From Lachnospiraceae bacterium (GTDB taxonomy: Bacteria > Bacillota > Clostridia > Lachnospirales > Lachnospiraceae): 64,000 nt of DNA. The stretch lies in contig JAILRA010000033.1 of NCBI GenBank assembly GCA_024698715.1, positions 40,980 to 104,979 on the forward strand. The letters are read 5' to 3'. Both the position numbers and the translations under genes were made by a program. Of this stretch, positions 43,388 through 52,015 are shown piece by piece; the stretch's first letter is position 1; each line of letters begins with the position of its first letter. The notes below the pieces were generated by a model. That model worked only from the letters and a program-made list of their open reading frames with translations, ran no database searches and had not been told where the DNA came from.

Positions 43388-46341
43388 TACTTCTCCCCCT
43401 TTCCGGATTCGATTGCAGCCATAAGACTTCTTAATCGGATCTTTACGGCACCTAAATTGGTGACTTCGTCAATCTTTATCTGTGTATAGAGTTTTCCCCT
43501 GCATTCAAGGATCTCTCTTACCTCATCCGTGGTAAGCGCATCGAGACCGCAGCCGAACGATACAAGATGGACCATATAGAAATCATCATTGTCCGCCACG
43601 AATTTTGCAGCCGAGAAAAGTCTCTGATGGAAAGTCCACTGGGCTATTATATTGGTATCGAATTTACTTACTTTATATGCAACGCTGTCTTCGCATATAA
43701 CCGCAAAGCCGAGTCCTGCAATAAGCTTGTGAATACCGTGATTGACTTCGGGATCGGCATGATAAGGTCTGCCTGCAAGAAGGATTATCTTTTTGTCTTC
43801 CTGCTTTGCTCTTTCGATTATCTCATTGCCCTTTGCGCGTACTTTTGAAACATACGAATTGTATTCTGCATACGCCGCATCGCATGCTTTCTTTATCTCT
43901 GATTTCGAGAATTCGGTACCGAGTCTCTTTTCAAGGATTTCTTTTATCCTTACACGAAAAGTATTCTTTACATGAGGTCCGACATAATCGCAGATATAAA
44001 TGATATCGTTGAAATTAACGGTATTCGCGGCAATAACTTCAGGATATCCCGAGATCACCGCACAGTTATAATTCTTTCTTCCTTTATGCTCATCAAAATG
44101 ATAAGTCATTCCCGGATAAAAGATAACATCGACACCCATTTCGATAAGCGTCTGAATATGTCCGTGCATCATCTTGGCAGGGAAACATACCGTATCGGAA
44201 GGGATCGTGCCCTGACCTTTAATATACATTGCCCTGTTTGAAAATCCGGATATCTTCACCGTATATCCAAGTTTCTTAAAGAATGCATACCAGAAAGGAA
44301 GCATCTCATACATATTCATTGCGAGAGGTATTCCGATAACTTTATCTCTGTCCGATTTATTGGACATATCGTCTTCGTCGGAATATTCTTTCAGCAGTGA
44401 AAGTTTATATTCATAAAGATTCAGTGAATCATCCTGTGCTTTTTTGGTAACGGGTTTTTCGCACCGGTTGCCTCCGATGAACTTTCTTCCGCCACTGAAT
44501 GTATTTACCGTAAGCTGACAATGGTTATTGCATCCGTTGCATGTAACGCTCTTAACATCATAGGAAAAAGTTTTGAGTTCTTCACTTGAAATAACTCCTT
44601 CATACCCTTCGGCATGTCCGCTTCCTTTTTTCTTATACAGTTCCTTGGCATAAAGAGCAGCACCGTAAGCACCCATCATACCTGCTATATCGGGTCTTAT
44701 GACATCCACTCCCATTTCTTTTTCAAATGCCCGGAGTACCGCATTGTTTAAGAACGTACCGCCCTGTACGACTATCTTCTTTCCGAGTTCGTCCGCACTG
44801 TGGACTCTGATAACTTTATATAACGCATTCTTAATGACACTTATGGAAAGACCCGCGGAAATGTTTTCCACCGTCACGCCTTCCTTTTGCGCCTGCTTGA
44901 CCGAAGAGTTCATAAATACGGTACATCTCGATCCAAGGTCTACGGGGTTATCGCCGAACAGTCCCAGGTTTGCAAACACTTCAATACCATATCCCATTGA
45001 ACTTGCAAAAGTCTGAAGGAACGAACCGCACCCCGATGAACAGGCTTCATTAAGGAAGATATTATCGATGGCACCGTTCCTTATCTTGAAACACTTCATA
45101 TCCTGTCCGCCGATATCAATGATAAATTCAACATCGGGAAGGAAGAATTTTGCGGCGGTAAAATGAGCTACGGTTTCAACCACGCCGTATTCAATGTTCA
45201 AAGCCGCCTTTATCATGTCTTCGCCGTATCCGGTAACCGCACTTGAAGCAATGTGTGCTTTCGGATATTTCGCGTACATTTCTTTTAATGATTCGACTAC
45301 AACATCAATAGGTTTTCCCTGATTGGATTCGTATCTGGAATAAAGGATCTCGCCCTTATCATTCGTAAGAATTACTTTTAATGTAGTGGAACCCGAATCT
45401 ATTCCGAGGAATGCCTCACCTTCATAGGGAATGCCTTCCACTCTCTCGACTCTGTCTTTTGCATGGCGTTCCCTGAATTCATTATATTCATTTTCATCTT
45501 TGAATAACGGCTCAAGAGATGAGATCCTGATCGAATCCCTGGAATTGACTATAACCTCCAGCGCAGCATTCAGATCCACTGCTTCGGAAGCGTAATACGC
45601 CGCACCCATGGCAACAAAAAGAAGGGAATCCTCAGGGCAGGTTCCCGTACATTTTAAAGCTTTATCAAATGCCGATCTGAGTTCTGACATAAACGTCAAA
45701 GGACCGCCGAGGTAAACGATCTTTCCCTCGATCGGATGACCCTGTGCAAGACCGGTAATGGTCTGATTGACTATGGCAGTATAGATACTCGCCGAAATGT
45801 CTTCTTTTCTCGCGCCCTGATTAAGAAGGGGCTGTATATCCGTTTTGGCAAAAACACCGCATCTGGAAGCTATCGGATAGATCTTTTGGGCACTTTTTGC
45901 CAGTTCGTTCATTTCATCAGCACTGATCTGCATCAGTGATGCCATCTGATCGGCAAAGGCTCCCGTACCTCCGGCACAGGTTCCGTTCATCCTGACTTCA
46001 AGATTTCCGTTAAGGAAAAGGATCTTTGCATCTTCACCGCCGAGTTCTATAACAACATCGGTATCGGGAAGTCTTTTGGATATCGCTACTTTTGTGGCAT
46101 ATACTTCCTGAACAAAAGGAATTCCGGCCTTCTCGGCCAGTCCCATGCCTGCCGATCCGGATATGGCACAGACAACAGGTTCCTTGATATCGAATTTATC
46201 AATGAGTCCTTTGATGACCTCCTGCGTTTTCTCCGTGATCAGCGTGAAATGCCTCTCGTAGCTTTTATGTATTAAATTCCCATCATCATCGATCACCACC
46301 GACTTTATCGTGGTGGAACCGATATCTATTCCTATTCTCAC
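43387..46341 (-). CDS. Double BadF/BcrA ATPase with DUF2229, plasmalogen-synthase PlsA-like
   Basis: 984 residues. Two BadF/BadG/BcrA/BcrD ATPase domains: first at 1-250 (GIDIGSTTIKSVV, NGTCAGGTGAF, SRCGVFAKTDIQPL), second at about 308-600 (GIDSGSTTLKVIL, IDIGGQDMKC, NEACSSGCGSFLQTF). A cysteine block (CNGCNNHC, then GGNRCEKP) follows, and DUF2229 covers about 650-980. ATP-driven, iron-sulfur-dependent electron injection is known for the BadF family. This architecture is the one reported for the enzyme that converts ester phospholipids to plasmalogens in anaerobes; assignment by architecture only. Starts with GTG, with a weak ribosome site, 62 bases after the adenylation-reductase gene. Confidence 0.85.
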   Translation of the reverse strand: MRIGIDIGSTTIKSVVIDDDGNLIHKSYERHFTLITEKTQEVIKGLIDKFDIKEPVVCAISGSAGMGLAEKAGIPFVQEVYATKVAISKRLPDTDVVIELGGEDAKILFLNGNLEVRMNGTCAGGTGAFADQMASLMQISADEMNELAKSAQKIYPIASRCGVFAKTDIQPLLNQGARKEDISASIYTAIVNQTITGLAQGHPIEGKIVYLGGPLTFMSELRSAFDKALKCTGTCPEDSLLFVAMGAAYYASEAVDLNAALEVIVNSRDSIRISSLEPLFKDENEYNEFRERHAKDRVERVEGIPYEGEAFLGIDSGSTTLKVILTNDKGEILYSRYESNQGKPIDVVVESLKEMYAKYPKAHIASSAVTGYGEDMIKAALNIEYGVVETVAHFTAAKFFLPDVEFIIDIGGQDMKCFKIRNGAIDNIFLNEACSSGCGSFLQTFASSMGYGIEVFANLGLFGDNPVDLGSRCTVFMNSSVKQAQKEGVTVENISAGLSISVIKNALYKVIRVHSADELGKKIVVQGGTFLNNAVLRAFEKEMGVDVIRPDIAGMMGAYGAALYAKELYKKKGSGHAEGYEGVISSEELKTFSYDVKSVTCNGCNNHCQLTVNTFSGGRKFIGGNRCEKPVTKKAQDDSLNLYEYKLSLLKEYSDEDDMSNKSDRDKVIGIPLAMNMYEMLPFWYAFFKKLGYTVKISGFSNRAMYIKGQGTIPSDTVCFPAKMMHGHIQTLIEMGVDVIFYPGMTYHFDEHKGRKNYNCAVISGYPEVIAANTVNFNDIIYICDYVGPHVKNTFRVRIKEILEKRLGTEFSKSEIKKACDAAYAEYNSYVSKVRAKGNEIIERAKQEDKKIILLAGRPYHADPEVNHGIHKLIAGLGFAVICEDSVAYKVSKFDTNIIAQWTFHQRLFSAAKFVADNDDFYMVHLVSFGCGLDALTTDEVREILECRGKLYTQIKIDEVTNLGAVKIRLRSLMAAIESGKGEK

Positions 46342-46368
46342 TTTAAAACCAACCCGTATATATTATTC

Positions 46369-46394
46369 ATGCACCATTTTTTACAATGATGCAT
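46369..46394 (-). promoter_or_regulatory. Hairpin in the leader between the adenylation-reductase and BadF genes
   Basis: On the minus strand ATGCATCATT and AATGGTGCAT pair with one G-U, around a six-base loop. No T tract follows, so it is not a classical terminator. It could stabilise the 3' end of the upstream message, slow readthrough, or set the relative expression of the two enzymes. Confidence 0.4.
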
Positions 46395-46403
46395 GGTGTA
46401 TTT

Positions 46404-49346
46404 TTACATAAACTGTTTCAGATATTTAAGATAATGAAATCCTATCTTTGACCATTTGAACCCGAGAGAATTCAATACTCCGACGGTATAATCGTTGCTG
46501 ACAGGGACGTTTCTGGAATTCGAAGCTATCGAACTGTAGAATGACAGTACGGCAACATCCTTATCGTTTATCTTCTCTCTCAGCAGTTTGTCAAATATTT
46601 CTCTCGGAACTCTCTTGCAGTTAAACAGCAGTTTGTTCGAAAGTTTCTCTATGGTAAAAAGATGAGGATTGTACAAATGATAAATATTGTTAATCCTGTT
46701 GTGAAGCACCAGTTTGACATATGCGTTCGCACACTCATCCACGGCAGTAAAGTCCATGGGGAACTCAGCGATCTCGGGACTGAAAAGCCTTGCTTTGAAA
46801 AGTCCTCTCGCTCTTCCGATGAATCCGTTGTCATCCGCATTTTTCTGGAACATACCGTCGGACATTCTCCATGTCAGATTACCGATCCTGTAAATATTCG
46901 CACGAAGTCCTTCTTCTCTTGCAAGAAGAACCGCTTCTTCGGCTTTGTATTTTGAATGAATGTAAACATTCTGAACATAGTTCTGACCTATGTCGAGCAC
47001 AAATTCATCGAATACCCTGTCCGTTTTGGGAATGGAAACGGTGCCGACACCGTTAACCGATGCCGTGGAAGTATAATGAAGCACTGCTCTCGCATCGTTG
47101 CAGAAATTGATCACGTTCTGCGTTCCCCATACATTCGTTCTCTCGAAATCTTCGTAATAACCCGCATGATGAACATTCGCAGCCGTATGGATCACGGTAT
47201 CCACTTTTCTTACAAGAATTGAATACTCGATATCATTAAGACCGAAATGAGGTGCTTCTATATCGCCTTTTACGACCTTGTAATTAAAATATTTGTATTC
47301 CTTCGGAAAATATCTTCCGAGTGTCTGTCTGAGTCTTTCCTCGTTTCGAACAAGGCATACGACTTTAACTTTGTTTCTTAACAGTTCTCTTAATATATGT
47401 GCTCCGAGAAATCCGGTCGCACCCGTTAAGAATACGCATTTATGCTGATTTTTGTACAATACGTTCGAATTCTTCAGAATGATCGAATTGACATCCACCT
47501 TATTCTCTTCAGCCTGAAACTCATTGTTTCCTGCCATATATTTAGCCAGTGATTCAACGGTGGGATACTCGTAGAGTTCCTGTGCGTTGATACCTACTAT
47601 CGCAGAAAGTTCAAGTGCCGAAAGCGAATCCCCGCCAAGTTCAAAGAAATCATCATAAATACCGACTCTCTTCGCAAGTATCTGCTCGAATGCATTTACA
47701 AGTTTTTCTTCAGTGGGGTTCGTGGGTGCCACATATTTAACTTCATTCTTTACGAGCTGACTGTTGACCATTTCCATGAGTTCATGTCTTTTTATCTTCA
47801 TGGTCGTGGTCTTCGGAAATTCACGATGCGTAAAGCTGATAAACGTGATCCTCTTGTACGCGGGAAGAGTTTCGTTTATTTTCTTGATCGCGGCTTCTAT
47901 CGCTTTTTTCTTATCTTTGTCTCCCGGATTCTGAGGCAGGACAAGTGTACAGAGTCTGCCTTTGTCTCCGTAAACGAACACATCTTTTACACCGTCTATA
48001 ACGGCAATCTTTTCTTCGAGTTCTTCGGGATAGATATTCTTTCCGTTTTCAAGGATGATGACGTTTTTGCTTCTGCCCGTTATGAAAATATAACCCTCAT
48101 CATCTATATATCCGAGGTCTCCGGTATAGAACCAGCCGTCTTTTATCACTTCATCGGTAGCTTCCTGATTTTTGTAATATCCGAGCATGACACCGGGTCC
48201 CTTAACGGCGATCTCACCGTTGTCGGTCTTTATATCGAGATAACTTACAACTTTTCCGACGGAACCCACTTTATTTGCCGAAGGGCAGTTTGCGGCAACA
48301 AGCGGAGCGCACTCCGTAAGACCGTATCCCTGAAAAACATTGATACCGAAAGTATCAAAACATTCACATATCTCCGGACGAAGCGCAGCACCTCCGACAA
48401 CAACATTCGTAAGATTACCTCCGAATTTATCGAGAAGCTGCTTGAATATGGAACGGCGAACATCCATTCCCATGGTTCCGGCTGCTTTTACGAGCCTTTT
48501 TCCGTTTCTTATCTTACGAGACATTTTGGAATCGGATGTCGCATCCTTGATCTTTTTATAGAAAGCTTCCGCTATCGCAGGTACGATCAGTATTACGGAA
48601 GGTTTAAATGTATTCATGTTCGCTGCGATATTTTCTATGCTGTCGTTAATGCATATGGTGGCACCGTAACAGAGAATAGCCAGATTATCCACCGTCAGTT
48701 CAAATGTATGATGTATCGGAAGGACACTTAATACCACTTTAGGTCCCTCAAAATTCGATGCGTAATCCAGTCTGTGGATATCCCTTAAATTGCATACGAT
48801 ATTGGTCTGCGAAAGCATAACGCCCTTGCTGACGCCGGTGGTACCCGATGTAAACAGTATCTCGCAAAGAGAATCCGGATCGGTTTCGGGAAGTTCGCAC
48901 TCCTTCGTCTTTAAAAATGTAGCAAACTCTTCCGAAGAAATATCATATACGGCTTTGACCTTTTTGATATTTTTCTTTGCTTCTTCGGCCACTTCTTCAA
49001 ACTCATTATCGAAAAGGATCACATCCACGTCTCCGGCTTCGAAAAGATAAAGCATCTCCTTTTTAAGAAGCATCTTGTCAATGGGAATGACCACATTGCC
49101 GCTTATTATAACAGCAAGAAAAGACACAATCCATTCATAGCTTGTGCCTCCGAGTATTGCGATATGCTTGGATTTGTATTTTTTTGATACAAAGAAAGAT
49201 GCAAGAGAATAAATATCATCCCTTAATCTCTTGTAAGATCTGTCCTCGATTATTTCTTCACGAAAAAATCTGTAAGCCGTATTATCCGGATAACTCTCCG
49301 CAATTTTGTCCACAAATTCTTTTATCGAATTGAAATCGTCTTTCAT
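46404..49346 (-). CDS. Adenylation / carrier / thioester-reductase enzyme (carboxylic acid reductase-like)
   Basis: 980 residues. Adenylation domain at about 1-540 (LFTSGTTGVSKGVML, VFQGYGLTECAP, GWFYTGDLGYID, TTTMKIKRHEL with the late Lys). Carrier domain at about 545-615 with LGGDS, whose Ser takes phosphopantetheine. Thioester reductase from about 628 to the end: FLTGATGFLGAH for NAD(P)H, YIHSKYK for YxxxK. This A-T-R layout activates a carboxylic acid and releases it as an aldehyde or alcohol. Beside the PlsA-like genes, a fatty acid substrate is attractive (inference). No condensation domain, so not a peptide synthetase. Start at 49346 ATG, with AGG upstream; a TTG one codon earlier is possible. 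Confidence 0.88.
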   Translation of the reverse strand: MKDDFNSIKEFVDKIAESYPDNTAYRFFREEIIEDRSYKRLRDDIYSLASFFVSKKYKSKHIAILGGTSYEWIVSFLAVIISGNVVIPIDKMLLKKEMLYLFEAGDVDVILFDNEFEEVAEEAKKNIKKVKAVYDISSEEFATFLKTKECELPETDPDSLCEILFTSGTTGVSKGVMLSQTNIVCNLRDIHRLDYASNFEGPKVVLSVLPIHHTFELTVDNLAILCYGATICINDSIENIAANMNTFKPSVILIVPAIAEAFYKKIKDATSDSKMSRKIRNGKRLVKAAGTMGMDVRRSIFKQLLDKFGGNLTNVVVGGAALRPEICECFDTFGINVFQGYGLTECAPLVAANCPSANKVGSVGKVVSYLDIKTDNGEIAVKGPGVMLGYYKNQEATDEVIKDGWFYTGDLGYIDDEGYIFITGRSKNVIILENGKNIYPEELEEKIAVIDGVKDVFVYGDKGRLCTLVLPQNPGDKDKKKAIEAAIKKINETLPAYKRITFISFTHREFPKTTTMKIKRHELMEMVNSQLVKNEVKYVAPTNPTEEKLVNAFEQILAKRVGIYDDFFELGGDSLSALELSAIVGINAQELYEYPTVESLAKYMAGNNEFQAEENKVDVNSIILKNSNVLYKNQHKCVFLTGATGFLGAHILRELLRNKVKVVCLVRNEERLRQTLGRYFPKEYKYFNYKVVKGDIEAPHFGLNDIEYSILVRKVDTVIHTAANVHHAGYYEDFERTNVWGTQNVINFCNDARAVLHYTSTASVNGVGTVSIPKTDRVFDEFVLDIGQNYVQNVYIHSKYKAEEAVLLAREEGLRANIYRIGNLTWRMSDGMFQKNADDNGFIGRARGLFKARLFSPEIAEFPMDFTAVDECANAYVKLVLHNRINNIYHLYNPHLFTIEKLSNKLLFNCKRVPREIFDKLLREKINDKDVAVLSFYSSIASNSRNVPVSNDYTVGVLNSLGFKWSKIGFHYLKYLKQFM

Positions 49347-49407
49347 CAAAATACCTGCTTTCGCATTTTAACCGCAAATGTTATTCAGTCAGTCTCGAAT
49401 CTCAGGA

Positions 49408-50199
49408 TCAGATGTCAAGATTGAACACTTTTGCGAAATTCTTATAAAGGATCATCTCTCTCACTTCTTCGGAGAGATTGAGTTTATTGAATCTTTCATA
49501 TTCCTTCTTCGGATCCCACATCGGAAAATCGCTTCCGAAGAAAAATCTTTCCGGTCCGAAATGATCTATAAATCTTTCGGCTGTCGCAGTATCTATCATA
49601 AAAAGAGAACTTGAAGTATCGTAATATACATTATCAAGTTTCGGATTGTGAATCGAATCGCTCCATCTTCTGTATCCGCCGAAATGCGCACCTATCACCG
49701 TAAGGTTCGGAAATGTCTGCGCAACCTTCACCATTTTCTCGGGTGCGGAAAAGTCATATCTGTCATCTCCCATATGGAACAAGACAACCATTCCCGCTTC
49801 GGCGATAGCCTTGTAGATCGGGAACATTTTGGGATCGTCTATATCAAAGCGCTGCATGTCATTGTGGAACTTGAATCCTCTGAGTCCGAGCGACTTTGCT
49901 CTTAAGATCTCTTCCTCAAAATTTTCATAATCCTTGTGCATGGCAGCCAGTCCTATCAGCATGGGATGTTTGCTGACTTCTCCCGCGATAAAATTATTTA
50001 TGCTTTCTACCTGTGCAGGTGAAAGAGCCGACGAACAGACCAGAGCATTTGAAGCCCCGAGTTCGCCTTCAAGTTTCAAAAGGCTTTCAACCGAAGCATC
50101 CGAATTCATCGGAATGCCGTAAAAATCTCCTATCGATTCAGATGCTTTAAATGCGATCTTGGTCGGAAAAATATGTGCGTGTGCGTCAATTATCTTCAT
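49408..50199 (-). CDS. Amidohydrolase family protein
   Basis: 263 residues from the ATG at 50199, with GGAG upstream. A 49-codon open extension runs into lspA in another frame and is rejected. It opens MKIIDAHAHIFPTKIAF; the HxH metal ligands are in that motif, followed by GFKFHNDMQRFD, VVLFHMGDD, VIGAHFGGYRRW and FFGSDFPMWDP with the final Asp. It is a TIM-barrel metal hydrolase or decarboxylase of the amidohydrolase-2 group (ACMSD/TatD-like). Substrate unknown. Its start is next to the lspA stop, so the two are probably co-translated. Confidence 0.88.
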   Translation of the reverse strand: MKIIDAHAHIFPTKIAFKASESIGDFYGIPMNSDASVESLLKLEGELGASNALVCSSALSPAQVESINNFIAGEVSKHPMLIGLAAMHKDYENFEEEILRAKSLGLRGFKFHNDMQRFDIDDPKMFPIYKAIAEAGMVVLFHMGDDRYDFSAPEKMVKVAQTFPNLTVIGAHFGGYRRWSDSIHNPKLDNVYYDTSSSLFMIDTATAERFIDHFGPERFFFGSDFPMWDPKKEYERFNKLNLSEEVREMILYKNFAKVFNLDI

Positions 50200-50200
50200 G

Positions 50201-50872
50201 TCAAACTCCGTCAGTATCTTTGTCGGATCCGTCTTCTGCCGTCTCCGAATCTGTCTCTTTTTCCTCTTTTTTGCCACCGGACACGAAAAGTACTTCGAAA
50301 TCCTTTTCTTTGTATACGAAGAACATTCCGATAAGAAGTATCGCAAATCCTATCGTTATAAAGCTGTCCGCTATATTGAATACGGGGAAATTGATGATCT
50401 CGGCATATATCATATCAACAACATATCCGTGAAAAATATTTCCCGTCTGAAGTGTTCCGTTGATAAGCGCTTCCCTGTCTACAAGATCGATCCTGTCGAT
50501 CAGATTGCCCATTGCCCCGCCTATCAGAAGAAGCATACATATCTTTGCCAGAAGATATTTCTTTTCAAATGGCATTTTGTAAAAAAAGTATATCAGTGCG
50601 GCAATGACTATCGGGGTGATTATTATAAACACGATCTGTTTATTCTGAAGCATTCCCCATGCCATTCCTTCATTTCTGACAAAATAAATTCTTAATACTT
50701 TATCAATAATGTAAAATCCTTCCGTATCTTTTACGTGGATAAGAGTCATGTATTTGGTCCACTGATCCAGCACAACCATTGCGACCACTGCCAGTAAAGG
50801 AATCAAAAATCTTTTGAGGATCTTTACGAAAATATTCTCATTATTGTTTATATTTGCATTTGTTTCACTCAT
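50201..50872 (-). CDS. lspA: Signal peptidase II (prolipoprotein)
   Basis: 223 residues. Four membrane helices and all catalytic elements: LDQWTKY near the start, GGAMGNLIDRI, VVDMIY (first Asp) and FNIADSFITIG (second Asp). It removes the signal peptide of lipoproteins in the membrane. An acidic tail of about 30 residues after residue 190 is longer than usual. The ATG at 50872 follows GGGAAAG; the TTG at 50893 has no ribosome site. It is read just ahead of the amidohydrolase gene. Confidence 0.95.
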   Translation of the reverse strand: MSETNANINNNENIFVKILKRFLIPLLAVVAMVVLDQWTKYMTLIHVKDTEGFYIIDKVLRIYFVRNEGMAWGMLQNKQIVFIIITPIVIAALIYFFYKMPFEKKYLLAKICMLLLIGGAMGNLIDRIDLVDREALINGTLQTGNIFHGYVVDMIYAEIINFPVFNIADSFITIGFAILLIGMFFVYKEKDFEVLFVSGGKKEEKETDSETAEDGSDKDTDGV

Positions 50873-50923
50873 TCGGCATTTCTTTCCCGTCAATTATTTA
50901 TGCATACGAACATACATCATTCA

Positions 50924-51934
50924 TTAAAGAATGTTGATGTTGTTCTGTCTTGCGATCTCATATACTTCCTCGGGCCATACGGAAGACTGAACCTCTCCGA
51001 TATGTGCGCGCTGAAGGAAGAACATACAGATCCTCGACTGGCCGATTCCGCCACCGATCGTATAAGGAAGTTTCTTCTCAAGGATCGCTTTCTGGAAAGG
51101 AAGTTCTTTTCTTTCTTCGCATCCGCTCTTCTTTAACTGATACATAAGTGAGTCTTCGTCAACTCTTATACCCATCGAAGAAAGTTCAAGGGAACCTCCG
51201 AGGATCGGATAGTAAACAAGAATATCACCGTTTAATTTCCAGTCGTCATAATCCGGAGCACGCCCGTCATGAGGCTCGCCCGATGCAAGGTCGTCACCGA
51301 TCTGCATAAGGAAAACAGCACCTTTCTCTTTGGTGATAAGATTCTCTCTTTCCTTACGGCTCTTATCGGGGTACATATCTTCGAGTTCCTGTGTCGTGAT
51401 AAAGAAGATCTCATCCGGAAGGAACGGATCCATGAAATGATATTTTCCGCACATATAATACTCGGTCTGTTTAATGGCCATATATATCCTGAATACGGTT
51501 TCCTTCAGAGTATCGATATTGCGTTCTTCTTTGTCTATTATTTTTTCCCAGTCCCACTGATCAACATAGATTGAATGAAGATTATCGGTATCTTCATCTC
51601 TTCTTATTGCGGTCATATCAGTATAAAGACCTTCGCCTTTTTTGAAGCCGTATTTGTGAAGAGCCATTCTTTTCCACTTTGCAAGTGAATGAACAACTTC
51701 CACTTCGGCATCATCGTATTCCTTGATCCCGAATTTAACCGGTCTTTCAACTCCGTTAAGATTATCGTTAAGTCCCGATGAAGGCCATACAAAAAGGGGT
51801 GCCGATACTCTCGTAAGGTTTAAAGCATCGGATAAAGCTCTTTCAAAATAGTCCTTAACTTCCTTTATTGCAATTTCTGTTTCCTTGATGTTTTGCGGAG
51901 ATTTGTATCCTTTCGGTACTATGATATGTTCCAT
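50924..51934 (-). CDS. asnA: Aspartate-ammonia ligase (asparagine synthetase A)
   Basis: 336 residues, class II tRNA-synthetase-like fold. [17 protein letters not shown] at the start, [42 protein letters not shown] and [24 protein letters not shown] near the end. It makes asparagine from aspartate, ammonia and ATP. The ATG at 51934 follows AAGGAG. A strong promoter lies at 51978. The leader is too short for a T-box or riboswitch. Confidence 0.95.
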   Translation of the reverse strand: MEHIIVPKGYKSPQNIKETEIAIKEVKDYFERALSDALNLTRVSAPLFVWPSSGLNDNLNGVERPVKFGIKEYDDAEVEVVHSLAKWKRMALHKYGFKKGEGLYTDMTAIRRDEDTDNLHSIYVDQWDWEKIIDKEERNIDTLKETVFRIYMAIKQTEYYMCGKYHFMDPFLPDEIFFITTQELEDMYPDKSRKERENLITKEKGAVFLMQIGDDLASGEPHDGRAPDYDDWKLNGDILVYYPILGGSLELSSMGIRVDEDSLMYQLKKSGCEERKELPFQKAILEKKLPYTIGGGIGQSRICMFFLQRAHIGEVQSSVWPEEVYEIARQNNINIL

Positions 51935-51977
51935 CTTCGACTCCTTATATCTGTGTTTTTGCAAATTAAATCAATCT

Positions 51978-52006
51978 ATTATATACTAAAAAGCATCTTA
52001 ATTCAA
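51978..52006 (-). promoter_or_regulatory. Sigma-A promoter of asnA
   Basis: On the minus strand, TTGAAT, a 17-base spacer, then TATAAT, 44 bases upstream of the asnA ATG. It lies just after the mfd stop. Confidence 0.65.
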
Positions 52007-52015
52007 CAAAACCTG

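Noticed and set aside
42107..46341. 2-hydroxyglutaryl-CoA dehydratase with activator
   Set aside because: The activator would be about 260 residues with separate alpha and beta subunits; here one protein has two ATPase domains plus DUF2229, with a single partner. Kept only as the alternative.
46341..46386. Promoter (TTGTAA-18-TATATA) just before the BadF gene
   Set aside because: The start would leave a leader of only about nine bases with no ribosome site.
46404..49346. Nonribosomal peptide synthetase module
   Set aside because: There is no condensation domain and no further module. The A-T-R layout with one carrier fits a stand-alone acid reductase better.
51935..52015. T-box or riboswitch before asnA
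   Set aside because: The 80-base gap is filled by a strong promoter and a leader of about 40 bases, too short for either.
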